From Aphodoplasma sp045541115 (lineage in GTDB: Bacteria > Bacillota > Clostridia > UBA1381 > UMGS1253): a stretch of 64,000 nucleotides of DNA. Under the pieces are notes generated by a model. It saw nothing but the letters and a program-made list of their open reading frames with translations, did no database searches and was not told where the DNA came from. The position numbers and the translations under genes were made by a program. Where the stretch lies: contig JAZQIM010000001.1 of NCBI GenBank assembly GCA_045541115.1, positions 1 through 64,000 of the forward strand. Reading direction: 5' to 3'. Positions 16,027 to 25,918 of the stretch are shown here, in pieces. How positions within the stretch are numbered: position 1 is the stretch's first letter; the number at the start of each line of letters is the position of its first letter.

Positions 16027-18654
16027 TTACATTTCTTCCTTAATTTTTGCGTGTGCTGCTGCAAGCTTCGCAATCGGTACACGATAAGGTGAACATGAAA
16101 CATAATTTAGACCTGCATAGTGGCAGAACTCTACGCTCAACGGATCGCCGCCGTGCTCACCACAAATACCAAGCTTGATATTCGGGCGTGTCTTCTTACC
16201 TGCTTGAGCAGCCATCTTAACGAGCTTACCTACGCCGTTTTGGTCAAGGCGTGCAAACGGATCTGCCTCAAATACTTTCTTGTCATAGTAATCTGAAAGG
16301 AACTTGCCTGCATCGTCACGTGAGAAACCGAATGTCATCTGTGTAAGGTCGTTTGTACCGAATGAGAAGAATTCAGCTTCTGTTGCGATTTCATCAGCGA
16401 GAAGTGCTGCACGCGGCACTTCAATCATCGTACCTACCATGTACTTCATGTCAACACCTGCATTTTTGATGATTTCATCAGCAGTCTTTGTGATTACATC
16501 CTTAACATATTTTAATTCCTTAACTTCGCCAACAAGCGGAACCATGATTTCAGGAACAACGCTCATTCCTTCCTTGTTTACGTTGATAGCTGCCTCGATA
16601 ATTGCACGTGTCTGCATAGCAGCGATTTCAGGATATGTTACTGCAAGACGGCAACCTCTGTGACCGAGCATCGGGTTAAACTCGTGTAAGTCAGCAACTG
16701 TATCTTTAAGTGATTCAAAGCTAATGCCCATTTCCTTTGCAAGAGCTTCAATATCTTCATCGTTTGTAGGCAAGAACTCGTGAAGCGGCGGGTCAAGGAG
16801 ACGGATTGTAACAGGGAGTCCGCCGAGAACCTTAAACATTGCTTCAAAGTCTCCGCGCTGCATCGGAAGAAGCTTATCAAGAGCCTTCTGACGCTGCTCA
16901 AGTGTCTTTGCAACGATCATCTCACGAACTGCAGGAATTCTTTCTTCGTCAAAGAACATATGCTCTGTACGGCAAAGACCGATACCTTCTGCACCAAAGC
17001 GAACAGCAGTAGATGCATCTTTCGGGTTATCAGCATTTGTACGAACCATCAATCTGCGCTCTTCATCAGCCCAGCCCATGAACTTCGCAAAATCGCCTGT
17101 GAGTGATGCTTCTTTTGTTGCGATTGCCTGTGTATAAATATTACCTGTGGAACCGTCAAGTGAAATGTAATCGCCTTCAACAAGACGCTTTCCTGCAAGG
17201 ATACAATATTTCTCTTCCTCGTTAACTGTAAGCTCTCCGCATCCTGCTACGCAGCATGTACCCATACCACGTGCTACAACGGCAGCGTGTGATGTCATAC
17301 CGCCACGAGCTGTAAGGATACCTTCTGATGCGTTCATGCCTTCAATATCTTCAGGAGATGTCTCAAGACGTACCAAAACAACCTTTTCGCCACGCTCACT
17401 TGCAGCTGCAACTGCATCCGCTGCGTTAAAGTAAATCTTACCGCAAGCAGCACCCGGTGATGCCGGAAGAGCTGTTGCTGCAACAGTTGCCTGCTTTAAT
17501 GCATCAGCGTCAAATGTAGGATGCAAAAGCGCATCGAGCTGACGCGGGTCAACCTTTAAAAGTGCTTCCTTCTTTGTTGCAAGACCTTCATCTACAAGAT
17601 CAACCGCGATCTTAAGAGCAGCAGCTGCTGTACGCTTACCGTTACGAGTCTGAAGCATGTAAAGCTTACCATTCTCAATTGTAAACTCCATATCCTGCAT
17701 GTCTTTGTAGTGATTTTCAAGCTTCTGAGCGATATCAACGAACTGTGCATAAACTTCAGGCATATCCTGCTCAAGCTGGCTAATCGGGTTAGGTGTTCTG
17801 ATACCAGCAACAACGTCCTCGCCCTGTGCGTTCATCAAATATTCACCGTAGAGTTTCTTTTCGCCTGTAGCAGGGTTACGTGTAAATGCAACACCTGTAC
17901 CTGACTTTTCGCCTGTATTACCAAATACCATCGCCTGTACGTTTACGGCTGTACCCCAATCGTAAGGGATGTCATTCATTCTTCTGTAAACGATAGCACG
18001 CGGGTTGTCCCAGCTTCTGAATACAGCCTCTACAGACTCAATAAGCTGTGTCTGCGGATCCTGTGGGAACTCTGTGCCTTTTTCCTGCTTATATAAAACC
18101 TTATACTTTGCAATAAGCTCTTTTAAATCCTCTGCTGTAAGCTCTGTATCAAGCTTTACGCCGCGAGCCTCTTTGATTTCATCGATGATTTTCTCAAACT
18201 TCGGCTTCGGAATATCCATTACAACGTCAGAGAACATCTGAATAAATCTTCTGTAGCTGTCGTATGCAAAACGCGGGTTGCCTGTAAGCTCTGCAAGACC
18301 TTCTACAACCTCATCTGTAAGACCAAGGTTTAGAATTGTATCCATCATGCCCGGCATTGATGCACGCGCACCTGAACGAACCGATACCAAGAAAGGATTT
18401 TTCGGATCGCCGAATTTTTTGCCTGCAACTTCCTCTGCAACGGCGAGCTTTTCCTTAATTTCAGCTATAATGTCGTCGCCAATCTTTCTTCCGTCATCAT
18501 AATATCTTGTGCACGCTTCAGTTGTAACAGTAAAACCCTGCGGCACCGGAAAGCCCAACTTTGTCATTTCAGCAAGGTTTGCGCCTTTTCCGCCTAAAAG
18601 GTTTCTCATTGAAGCGTCGCCTTCGCTGAAAAGATAAACATACTTTTTGCTCAT
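16027..18654 (-). CDS. ppdK: Pyruvate, phosphate dikinase
   Basis: An 875-aa enzyme of full family length, interconverting pyruvate + ATP + Pi and phosphoenolpyruvate + AMP + PPi. The ATP-grasp N-domain has GGKGANLAEM and SVRSGARASMPGMMDT. The phosphohistidine domain has GGMTSHAAVVARGMG, with the catalytic His and the regulatory Thr before it. The C-terminal PEP/pyruvate barrel has EHMFF, GTNDLTQM and GICGEHGGDP with the conserved Cys. A single gene with an AAGGAGG site. In anaerobic Clostridia it usually serves PPi-linked glycolysis or PEP supply. Confidence 0.97.
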   Translation of the reverse strand: MSKKYVYLFSEGDASMRNLLGGKGANLAEMTKLGFPVPQGFTVTTEACTRYYDDGRKIGDDIIAEIKEKLAVAEEVAGKKFGDPKNPFLVSVRSGARASMPGMMDTILNLGLTDEVVEGLAELTGNPRFAYDSYRRFIQMFSDVVMDIPKPKFEKIIDEIKEARGVKLDTELTAEDLKELIAKYKVLYKQEKGTEFPQDPQTQLIESVEAVFRSWDNPRAIVYRRMNDIPYDWGTAVNVQAMVFGNTGEKSGTGVAFTRNPATGEKKLYGEYLMNAQGEDVVAGIRTPNPISQLEQDMPEVYAQFVDIAQKLENHYKDMQDMEFTIENGKLYMLQTRNGKRTAAAALKIAVDLVDEGLATKKEALLKVDPRQLDALLHPTFDADALKQATVAATALPASPGAACGKIYFNAADAVAAASERGEKVVLVRLETSPEDIEGMNASEGILTARGGMTSHAAVVARGMGTCCVAGCGELTVNEEEKYCILAGKRLVEGDYISLDGSTGNIYTQAIATKEASLTGDFAKFMGWADEERRLMVRTNADNPKDASTAVRFGAEGIGLCRTEHMFFDEERIPAVREMIVAKTLEQRQKALDKLLPMQRGDFEAMFKVLGGLPVTIRLLDPPLHEFLPTNDEDIEALAKEMGISFESLKDTVADLHEFNPMLGHRGCRLAVTYPEIAAMQTRAIIEAAINVNKEGMSVVPEIMVPLVGEVKELKYVKDVITKTADEIIKNAGVDMKYMVGTMIEVPRAALLADEIATEAEFFSFGTNDLTQMTFGFSRDDAGKFLSDYYDKKVFEADPFARLDQNGVGKLVKMAAQAGKKTRPNIKLGICGEHGGDPLSVEFCHYAGLNYVSCSPYRVPIAKLAAAHAKIKEEM

Positions 18655-19049
18655 CTTTATTCCTCCTTGAAAATATAAATTTATTTTTATTAGACATATA
18701 ATTATACCACAGATACAGTCGGACGCGCAACATAAAATGTTTTAATCTTGTCCAAAAACCGCATCTGATTATCTTTTATATGCATCAAAAGTAATCGCTT
18801 ACTTTTTTACCAAATTATATTGTAACTTATTTTGATGTAAAAATCAATATGTAAAACGTAATATATTACATTTTTTTAATTTTTTAACTCCTATGTTAAT
18901 TATAAGCTTAAACAATGCTTTACATTTTAATTCATTTATGATATGATTATAAACTATGAAGAGCATACTTATACATAAAGATATTATGCTGCATAAAGCG
19001 CAGTTTTAATTGCACCAATTATTATTTACATGAAAGGTTGTGCATTAAC
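18655..19049. other. Divergent intergenic region between ppdK and the aminotransferase gene
   Basis: A minus-strand TATAAT is visible near 18698-18703, probably the ppdK -10. On the plus strand, TTTACA (18919-18924), 17 bp and TATGAT (18942-18947) form a plausible promoter for the aminotransferase unit. The middle is AT-rich with no gene. Confidence 0.55.
18919..18947 (+). promoter_or_regulatory. Predicted promoter of the aminotransferase-trpS-wecA-wecB unit
   Basis: TTTACA and TATGAT are separated by 17 bp, about 100 bp upstream of the first start codon. Confidence 0.5.
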
Positions 19050-20246
19050 TTGAGTAATCAAAAAAATGTTATTACACCTGCCGTTGCATCTATGCAGGCA
19101 AGCGCAATAAGAGAAATATTTAAGCTTATAGCAAAAGATGATATAATATCATTTGCAGCAGGCATACCTGCGCCGGAGCTTTTCCCTTCAAAAGAGTGGG
19201 CAAAAATAACAAGTGAAATTTTAGAAAATACACCGACACCGGCACTCGTTTACGGTGTTACTGAAGGATACCTTCCCTTGCGCGAGCTTACAAAAACGCG
19301 TGCGGCAAAGCTTGGCGCATATAATCCCGATATTGATGAGCTTATAATAACAACAGGAGCACAACAGGCAATTGACCTTGCAGCGAAGGTTGTTTTAGAA
19401 GTCGGCGACGGCGTTATCGTCGAAAAGCCGAGCTTTATCGGTTCACTAAATTCCTTCCGCTCATACGGCGCAAAACTTTACGATGTAGATGTAGAAGAAG
19501 ATGGACTTAACATCGAGCAGACTGAAGCGCACCTTAAAAACAACAAAAACATTAAGTTTATATACACAATCCCGACATTCCAAAATCCGTCGGGTACGAC
19601 TATGAATATAGAAAAAAGAAAGGCTCTTTTAGAGCTTGCAAGAAAATACGATGTACTTATCCTTGAGGACAATCCGTACGGCGAGCTCCGCTTTAAAGGA
19701 GAATTTGTTGACACGATTAAATCGATGGATACCGAAGGCAGAGTTATTTATGCAGGTACATATTCAAAAACTCTCGCGCCTGGTCTTCGCGTTGGTTTTG
19801 TAAGTGCGAGAAAAGACATCGTTGACAGAATCGTCGTTGTAAAACAGGTAAACGACGTTCATACCGGCGTGCTTAATCAGATGATGGTACATGAGTACAT
19901 AAATAATTACGACTATGATGCGCATATCGAAAAATGCTCAAAGGCATATGGCGAGAAATGCGAGCTTATGATAAGTGAAATGGAAAAGCATTTTCCGAAG
20001 CAATGCACATTCACTCGTCCCGATGGCGGAATATTTATCTTATGTACTATGCCGAAAAACGTAGACACAAAGAAAATGCTTAATGAAGCAATCGAAAACA
20101 AGGTTGCATACGTGCCGGGAAATACGTTTATGACGGACATCGATGCACCGTCAAACATATTCAGACTTAACTTCTCCGTTACAACGCCCGACGCTATCGT
20201 AAAGGGCATAAAAATTCTTTCCGATGTACTGAAGAAAAATATTTAA
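19050..20246 (+). CDS. PLP-dependent aminotransferase (class I/II, LysN/AAT-like)
   Basis: A 398-aa fold-type I aminotransferase. The TTG at 19050 is preferred because AAAGG lies 12 nt upstream; the TTG at 19038 overlaps that site. Motifs: ISFAAGIPAPELFP, ITTGAQQAIDLAAKV, TIPTFQNPSG, LILEDNPYGELRF and the PLP lysine in YAGTYSKTLAPGLRVGF. It matches the branch related to 2-aminoadipate/aromatic aminotransferases and the catalytic half of MocR regulators, but has no DNA-binding domain. It is first in a unit with trpS 26 bp downstream, which hints at an aromatic substrate without proving it. Confidence 0.88.
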   Translation: MSNQKNVITPAVASMQASAIREIFKLIAKDDIISFAAGIPAPELFPSKEWAKITSEILENTPTPALVYGVTEGYLPLRELTKTRAAKLGAYNPDIDELIITTGAQQAIDLAAKVVLEVGDGVIVEKPSFIGSLNSFRSYGAKLYDVDVEEDGLNIEQTEAHLKNNKNIKFIYTIPTFQNPSGTTMNIEKRKALLELARKYDVLILEDNPYGELRFKGEFVDTIKSMDTEGRVIYAGTYSKTLAPGLRVGFVSARKDIVDRIVVVKQVNDVHTGVLNQMMVHEYINNYDYDAHIEKCSKAYGEKCELMISEMEKHFPKQCTFTRPDGGIFILCTMPKNVDTKKMLNEAIENKVAYVPGNTFMTDIDAPSNIFRLNFSVTTPDAIVKGIKILSDVLKKNI

Positions 20247-20272
20247 AACATATAGTTTTGGAGCTGATATAA

Positions 20273-21286
20273 ATGGAACAGGCTATACAGGAGCCAAAAA
20301 AGAGAATACTTTCGGGAATTAAACCGAGTGGCGATTTAACGCTCGGCTCATACCTTGGCGCAATCAAAAACTGGGTAGAGCTTTCAGACAATTATGAGTG
20401 CTTTTATATGATGGCCGACATGCATGCAATTACTGTGCGCCAGGAACCTTCCGAGCTTCGCAAAAGAACGCTTGCACAGCTTGCGCAATACATCGCCTGC
20501 GGACTTGACCCGAAGAAAAATACGATATTTATTCAAAGTCATGTGTCGGCACATGCAGAGCTTGCATGGACGCTAAACTGCTATACGATGTTTGGTGAGC
20601 TTTCAAGAATGACACAGTTTAAGGATAAATCGGCAAAAAATGCTACAAACATTAACGCGGGCCTTTTTACATACCCAGTTCTTATGGCATCTGATATCTT
20701 AGTTTATCAGGCAGACCTCGTTCCCGTAGGCGAAGACCAGAAGCAACACGTCGAGCTTACCCGTGACATAGCGACGCGCTTTAACGGCGTGTATGGCGAT
20801 GTGTTTACGATTCCCGAGCCGTTTATTCCAAAAACGGGTGCGCGCATAATGAGTCTTCAGGAGCCGCAAAACAAAATGAGTAAATCAGAGCAGGATAACG
20901 GCGGATGTGTATGCCTTTTAGATGCGCCCGAAAAGATAATAAAAGCATTTAAGCGTGCCGTTACAGACAGCGATACATGTGTGCGTTTTGACACTAAAGA
21001 AAAGCCGGGTATATCAAATCTTATGCAGATATATTCAGTAATAACAAACAAAAGCTTTGAGCAGATAGAAAACGAATTTGCATCACGTGGCTACGGCGAC
21101 TTTAAAAAGAGTGTAGGCGAAGCTGTCGTTGAGGTTTTGCGTCCCGTAAGAGAAGAAGCACTGCGTCTTATAAATGACAAAGCGTATCTTGAAAGTATTT
21201 ATAAAGAAGGAGCCGAACATGCTTCGTATGTCGCAAACAAAACACTGCGCAAAGTCTATAAAAAGTTAGGCTTTGTCGCAAGATAA
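20273..21286 (+). CDS. trpS: Tryptophanyl-tRNA synthetase
   Basis: A 337-aa class Ic synthetase that charges tRNA-Trp. The HIGH-like element is in SGDLTLGSYLGAI, the Trp-binding region includes YPVLMASDILVYQADLVPVG and DQKQHVELTRDIA, and the KMSKS signature is NKMSKSEQD. Length is normal. It lies between an aminotransferase and wecA/tagO on the same strand. No T-box-like leader was recognised upstream; the gene appears to be read from the upstream unit. Confidence 0.97.
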   Translation: MEQAIQEPKKRILSGIKPSGDLTLGSYLGAIKNWVELSDNYECFYMMADMHAITVRQEPSELRKRTLAQLAQYIACGLDPKKNTIFIQSHVSAHAELAWTLNCYTMFGELSRMTQFKDKSAKNATNINAGLFTYPVLMASDILVYQADLVPVGEDQKQHVELTRDIATRFNGVYGDVFTIPEPFIPKTGARIMSLQEPQNKMSKSEQDNGGCVCLLDAPEKIIKAFKRAVTDSDTCVRFDTKEKPGISNLMQIYSVITNKSFEQIENEFASRGYGDFKKSVGEAVVEVLRPVREEALRLINDKAYLESIYKEGAEHASYVANKTLRKVYKKLGFVAR

Positions 21287-21322
21287 GCTTGTCTGTACGA
21301 CAAAAAATTGGAGTGAATACAG

Positions 21323-22456
21323 ATGAATAATAATTTTCTTATATATCTAATAATGTTTATGGCCTTTGCGGTCGCATTCGGCTTTACTTATATTTCGTTG
21401 CCGCTCGCACGCAGAGTAGCTAAAAAAATCGGCGCAATCGACTTTCCCGACAGCTCCCGCAGAATGCACAAGCAGCCTACCCCACGACTTGGCGGACTTG
21501 CTGTTTTTCTCGGCTTCTTGGTAAGCGTTTTGTGCTTTTGCGAAATTACGAGGGAGCTTATTGCTCTTTTGTGCGGTGCTGTGATAATTGCAATTCTCGG
21601 AATTTTTGATGACAGCCGCGGCCTTAGTGCAAAATTTAAGTTCTGTGTCCAGATTATCGCATCGCTCGTTGTTATATATGTGGGAGATATAAAAATAGAT
21701 ATTTTTACAAACCCCAACATCTTTTCAAACGAGAAATTTCTTGTGCTCAGTGACTGGGTTTCCGTACCGGTAAGCGTGTTATGGATTGTTGCAATCACAA
21801 ACGCTGTTAACCTTATTGACGGGCTCGACGGTCTTGCTGCAGGCATTTGCTCAATCGCCGCAGTATCTTTAGTCTTTATTGCAATAATGGTAAATCAGCC
21901 TGCGATTGCACTTCTTGCAATAATTATTGCAGGTTCATGCTTTGGCTTTTTGCCATCAAACTTCAGACAAAAAAAGAAGATGTTTCTCGGCGATACCGGC
22001 TCGACATTTTTAGGGTATACACTTGCCGTTTTATCAATACAGGGCGGATTTAAAAGTTATGCGGTAATCTCGTTTGCCGTTCCCGTACTGATTTTCGGTC
22101 TACCGATATTTGACACGCTTTTCGCCATGCTGCGACGCGTTCTTACAGGCAAGAGCGTAATGACGCCGGACAGAGGTCACATACACCACCGCCTTGTTGA
22201 TATGGGTTTTTCACAAAAACAGGCTGTGTTTATATTGTATGCAATGAGCGGTGTGCTCGGTCTTACGGCAGTAGTCCTCGCTGAAAGCGGCGCGCTGCGA
22301 GCACTATTACTTCTCATCGGTGTGCTTATTGTTATTTTTGTCGGCAGCGTCATATCAAGTGAAAAAATTGCTGCAAAAAAAGAAGAACCGGCGCAGGAAG
22401 ATGACACCATAAATGTTACACTCGCTAAAATAGACGATGACTATGATGAGAATTAA
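21323..22456 (+). CDS. Undecaprenyl-phosphate N-acetylglucosamine-1-phosphate transferase (WecA/TagO/MraY family)
   Basis: A 377-aa polytopic membrane enzyme that starts lipid-linked wall polymer synthesis by moving a sugar phosphate onto undecaprenyl phosphate. Signatures: MHKQPTPRLGGLAVF, the Asp pair in GIFDDSRGL, NAVNLIDGLDGLAAG, FLGDTGSTFLGYTL and the HIHHRLVDMG loop. About ten membrane segments are visible, and the C-terminal 40 residues are charged and cytoplasmic. The UDP-GlcNAc 2-epimerase gene follows directly, which fits teichoic-acid or capsule precursor supply. Confidence 0.93.
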   Translation: MNNNFLIYLIMFMAFAVAFGFTYISLPLARRVAKKIGAIDFPDSSRRMHKQPTPRLGGLAVFLGFLVSVLCFCEITRELIALLCGAVIIAILGIFDDSRGLSAKFKFCVQIIASLVVIYVGDIKIDIFTNPNIFSNEKFLVLSDWVSVPVSVLWIVAITNAVNLIDGLDGLAAGICSIAAVSLVFIAIMVNQPAIALLAIIIAGSCFGFLPSNFRQKKKMFLGDTGSTFLGYTLAVLSIQGGFKSYAVISFAVPVLIFGLPIFDTLFAMLRRVLTGKSVMTPDRGHIHHRLVDMGFSQKQAVFILYAMSGVLGLTAVVLAESGALRALLLLIGVLIVIFVGSVISSEKIAAKKEEPAQEDDTINVTLAKIDDDYDEN

Positions 22457-22499
22457 GATAAATCATATTATATAATCTCTTATAAGGAGCATGGTAAAA

Positions 22500-23651
22500 A
22501 TGGATAAAAAAATAAAAACCATAACAGTTTTCGGCACACGTCCCGAAGCAATTAAAATGGCACCGCTTGCGCTCGCACTTGAAAAGTGTCCGCACATTGA
22601 CTCTAAAGTCTGCGTTACAGCACAGCACAGACAGATGCTCGACCAGGTGCTTGAAATGTTTAACATAAAGCCTGATTATGACCTTGACATAATGAAGGAG
22701 CGCCAGTCACTTGTCGGCATTACAACGCGCGTACTTGAAGGCCTCGATGAAGTTATCAAAAAAGAAAATCCCGATGTAGTGCTTGTACACGGAGATACAT
22801 CAACTACTTTTGCAGGAGCTCTTGCAGCTTTTTATAATCAGACTAAAATAGGCCATGTCGAAGCAGGTCTTCGTACATACGACAAATACTCTCCGTTCCC
22901 CGAGGAGATGAACCGCTGTCTTACAGGCGTTATGACAGATTTTCACTTCTCGCCTACAGTTGCAAATAAAAATAACCTTTTAAGAGAAAGCATTGACGAG
23001 AAAAAAATCTATATTACGGGAAATACGGTAATTGATGCTTTAAAAAGCACTGTAAAAGAAAACTACACGTTCTCCGATGAAACTCTTGGGTCGCTTGATT
23101 TTGACAAAGAAAAGGTTATCCTTGTTACTGCACACAGACGTGAAAACCTCGGCGAGCCACTTCGTAACATTTGCCGTGCACTTCGCCGCATTATTACAAC
23201 ATACGAAGACATCAGAATTGTATATCCTGTTCATCTTAATCCCGCTGTGCGCGAAGTAGTAAACGAAATTCTTGGCGGACTTGAACGTGTATCGCTGATT
23301 GAGCCTGTCGGTGCAGACGATTTGCATAACGCTATGGCTCGCTGCTATATGGTTATGACAGACTCGGGCGGACTTCAGGAAGAAGCACCGTCACTTGCAA
23401 AGCCAGTTTTAGTATTAAGAAATGAAACAGAGCGTCCCGAGGCTGTTGAAGCAGGTACGGTAAAAATTGCAGGCGTCGTTGAAGACGATATCTTTAATAT
23501 GGCAAAAGAGCTTATTGAAGATAAAGCTGCTTATGATAAGATGGCTCACGCGGCAAATCCGTACGGCGACGGAAACGCATCTCAAAGAATTGTCGATGCA
23601 CTTTTATATGAGTTCGGCATTACATCTCAAAGACCTGCAGATTTTAAATAA
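22500..23651 (+). CDS. wecB: UDP-N-acetylglucosamine 2-epimerase (non-hydrolysing)
   Basis: A 383-aa GT-B-fold enzyme converting UDP-GlcNAc to UDP-ManNAc. The ATG at 22500 is preferred, with AAGGAG at 22484-22489; the ATG at 22491 lies only 1 nt from it. Motifs: FGTRPEAIKMAPL, VHGDTSTTFAGALAAFY, GHVEAGLRTYDKYSPFPEEMNR, TAHRRENLGEP and DSGGLQEEAPSLAKPVLVLR. With the preceding transferase gene it would supply ManNAc-containing linkage units of wall polymers. Confidence 0.95.
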   Translation: MDKKIKTITVFGTRPEAIKMAPLALALEKCPHIDSKVCVTAQHRQMLDQVLEMFNIKPDYDLDIMKERQSLVGITTRVLEGLDEVIKKENPDVVLVHGDTSTTFAGALAAFYNQTKIGHVEAGLRTYDKYSPFPEEMNRCLTGVMTDFHFSPTVANKNNLLRESIDEKKIYITGNTVIDALKSTVKENYTFSDETLGSLDFDKEKVILVTAHRRENLGEPLRNICRALRRIITTYEDIRIVYPVHLNPAVREVVNEILGGLERVSLIEPVGADDLHNAMARCYMVMTDSGGLQEEAPSLAKPVLVLRNETERPEAVEAGTVKIAGVVEDDIFNMAKELIEDKAAYDKMAHAANPYGDGNASQRIVDALLYEFGITSQRPADFK

Positions 23652-23738
23652 TACAGCTACATGTGGTAGTACACCAAAAGTGTACTGCCTTTTCTTTTAT
23701 ACAGCTTGTCTTTAAATCAAAATTTATCAAATTATCTC

Positions 23739-23767
23739 TTGATATAAAACGGAAAATAAGATATAAT
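23739..23767 (+). promoter_or_regulatory. Promoter of the SRP RNA gene
   Basis: TTGATA (23739-23744), 17 bp and a perfect TATAAT (23762-23767) place the start of transcription at the predicted RNA 5' end. Confidence 0.78.
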
Positions 23768-23774
23768 AAATATA

Positions 23775-24042
23775 TCGTACTAGCCGGGACGTTAGCGGTG
23801 TCCTGTACTTGCAATCCGCTATAGCAAGGGCGATTACTCTGCCGAGGGGTCGGTTTTGTGTGGCAGGCACCTGTTCGAAGGCAATGAGGCTTAGGTCCTG
23901 TGCGACCGAGGTCCGCGAACCTTGTCAGGCGGGGAACCGAGCAGCAATAAACGGTGTCCACGGTGTGATACAGGGGTGCCGAGGCTGAGTTTTCAGCAGG
24001 TTTACCGCATGGAAGACCTTCTTCGAAGCAGAGGTGTACGAT
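23775..24042 (+). ncRNA. ffs: Signal recognition particle RNA, large Alu-containing type
   Basis: A GC-rich island in AT-rich surroundings. The 5' part resembles the Bacillus scRNA Alu domain (GTTAGCGGTGTCCTGTAC, then GCAATCCGCTATAGCA). The apical SRP domain contains TTGTCAGG, then GGAACCGAGCAGC, the Ffh-binding internal-loop core. The 5' and 3' ends pair (ATCGTAC with GTACGAT) and a run of seven T ends the transcript. Its size of about 268 nt and position directly upstream of dnaX match the scr-dnaX order of Bacillus. Confidence 0.92.
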
Positions 24043-24105
24043 TTTTTTATTATCTGTAAATTTGCGGCCACTATGGTCCGGATTTATCAATGTGAGGTTT
24101 TGATT

Positions 24106-25887
24106 ATGGCATATCAGGCGCTCTACAGAAAATGGCGTCCGCTCAGCTTTAATGATGTTGTCGGTCAGGGACACATCGTCACTACGCTGAAAAACGAGAT
24201 ACTCTCGGGCAAGGCTGCCCATGCATACCTGTTTTGCGGAACGCGCGGAACGGGCAAAACTTCATGCGCAAAAATCTTTGCACGCGCTATAAATTGCCTA
24301 AATCCCAAAGACGGAAATCCGTGTAACGAATGTGAAATTTGCCGCGGAGCGTTAGACGGCAGCGTGCTTGATATTGTAGAAATTGATGCCGCATCAAATA
24401 ACGGCGTAGATAATATTCGCGAAATACGTGAAGAAGTTTCATATTCGGCAGCGCAGGCAAAATATAAGATTTACATAATAGACGAGGTTCACATGCTCTC
24501 GGGCGGAGCTTTTAACGCTCTTTTAAAAACGCTTGAAGAGCCACCGGCGCATGTCGTTTTCATTTTGGCAACTACAGAAGCACACAAGCTTCCCGCCACT
24601 ATTACATCTCGTTGTCAGCGTTTTGACTTTAAAAGAATTTCGGTGCGCGATATCGTTGTTCGCATGCGCGAAATTGTAACGGCTGAAAATATAGATATCG
24701 ATATTGAGGCGCTCGAGCTTATCGCACAGCTCGCCGATGGCGCGATGCGCGATGCCTTAAGCATTTTAGACCAGTGTGTCGGTGCTTCTGACGGCAAAAT
24801 TACATTAGATGCAGCGCGTTCGGTGCTTTCAATCACATCAGACGAAAACATAAGCAATACTGTTGACGCGATATACAAAAAAGATACTGTAAAAATAATA
24901 TCAATACTTGCAGATATCGCTGCATCAGGAAAAGATATGAATAACTTTATGGAAATGCTCGTAAATCGTTTTCGCGATATCCTTGTCTGCAAGGTTTCAA
25001 AAACGGCCGACGGTCTTTTTGAGTGCAGCGACGAAACTCTTGAGAATATAAAAAAGGCATCTGCTTATTTTGACAGCGCACAGCTGTCATACATTATAGA
25101 AACGCTTTGCAGCGCATGTGCCGATGCAAAGTGGCAGAAAAATGCGCGAACTCTATACGAACTTGCTCTTATGCGCCTTTGCGACGAGCGTCTTAATATG
25201 TCATCAGGTGCACTTCTTGCAAGAATCGAAAAGCTTGAATCAATGATTAGCGGTGGAGTTTCATATTCTCCCCAAACGGCGCCATCTAAAGCAGACGACG
25301 ATATCTCTTCTGATACAAAAGAAGATGATATTCCGCCGTGGGATATCCCGGAAGAAGAAAAGCAAGATACGGCCTATGAGCAGGCAGAGCCTTTACCTAA
25401 AGAGCCTTATTTAGATACGCCTTTAGCGCAGGAGTCGCCTGTCATAAAAAAACCCGTGCAAAAAGAAGAAAAACGCGCTGAAGTTAAATCTCCATCTGGC
25501 ATTTCAAATGTATGGGGCGAGCTTCTTTTGGTGCTTGAGAAAAAATATCCCCCTCTTTACGGCACTTTGTCCATGAAAAAGGCAAAATTTGCTAATGACA
25601 CGCTCTACATTATAAACGAAACATACGTCAAACAAATAGTTACAATGATGAAAAACGATTTTGACGATGCGCTGGGCTCTGTTGTCGGTCACACTATAAA
25701 AGTAAACTTCGTGACAGAAGCCGAGTTTGATATGATTGACGATGAGTCTGCCGATGTTTGTGTGGCAAAGGATACAGAAACTAAAACAGACAACAAAACC
25801 GACACAAAAGAAGCTGCGATCATTAGCGATGACCCGCTTGACGCTCTTTTAAACCTCGGCAACGAAGATATAATAATCGAAGAATAA
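24106..25887 (+). CDS. dnaX: DNA polymerase III subunits gamma and tau
   Basis: A 593-aa clamp-loader ATPase. The ATG at 24106 (MAYQALYRKWRP) has TGAGG upstream and is the conserved family start; the longer frame runs back into the SRP RNA. Walker A is in GTRGTGKTSCAK, the zinc-binding Cys group in CLNPKDGNPCNECEIC, Walker B in IIDEVHMLSGGAFNAL, and the SRC motif in ATITSRCQRF. After the clamp-loader domains there is a charged, low-complexity linker and a tau-like C-terminal domain. No obvious slippery A-run for making gamma was identified by eye. Confidence 0.96.
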   Translation: MAYQALYRKWRPLSFNDVVGQGHIVTTLKNEILSGKAAHAYLFCGTRGTGKTSCAKIFARAINCLNPKDGNPCNECEICRGALDGSVLDIVEIDAASNNGVDNIREIREEVSYSAAQAKYKIYIIDEVHMLSGGAFNALLKTLEEPPAHVVFILATTEAHKLPATITSRCQRFDFKRISVRDIVVRMREIVTAENIDIDIEALELIAQLADGAMRDALSILDQCVGASDGKITLDAARSVLSITSDENISNTVDAIYKKDTVKIISILADIAASGKDMNNFMEMLVNRFRDILVCKVSKTADGLFECSDETLENIKKASAYFDSAQLSYIIETLCSACADAKWQKNARTLYELALMRLCDERLNMSSGALLARIEKLESMISGGVSYSPQTAPSKADDDISSDTKEDDIPPWDIPEEEKQDTAYEQAEPLPKEPYLDTPLAQESPVIKKPVQKEEKRAEVKSPSGISNVWGELLLVLEKKYPPLYGTLSMKKAKFANDTLYIINETYVKQIVTMMKNDFDDALGSVVGHTIKVNFVTEAEFDMIDDESADVCVAKDTETKTDNKTDTKEAAIISDDPLDALLNLGNEDIIIEE

Positions 25888-25918
25888 AAACAAATTAAAT
25901 ATACGGAGGTAATCTATA

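Noticed and set aside
20247..20272. T-box or trp-type attenuator before trpS
   Set aside because: Only 26 bp separate trpS from the preceding gene, too short for such a leader.
24034..24105. N-terminal extension of dnaX into the preceding sequence
   Set aside because: It overlaps the SRP RNA 3' end and terminator. The conserved start MAYQALYRKWRP at 24106 has its own ribosome site.
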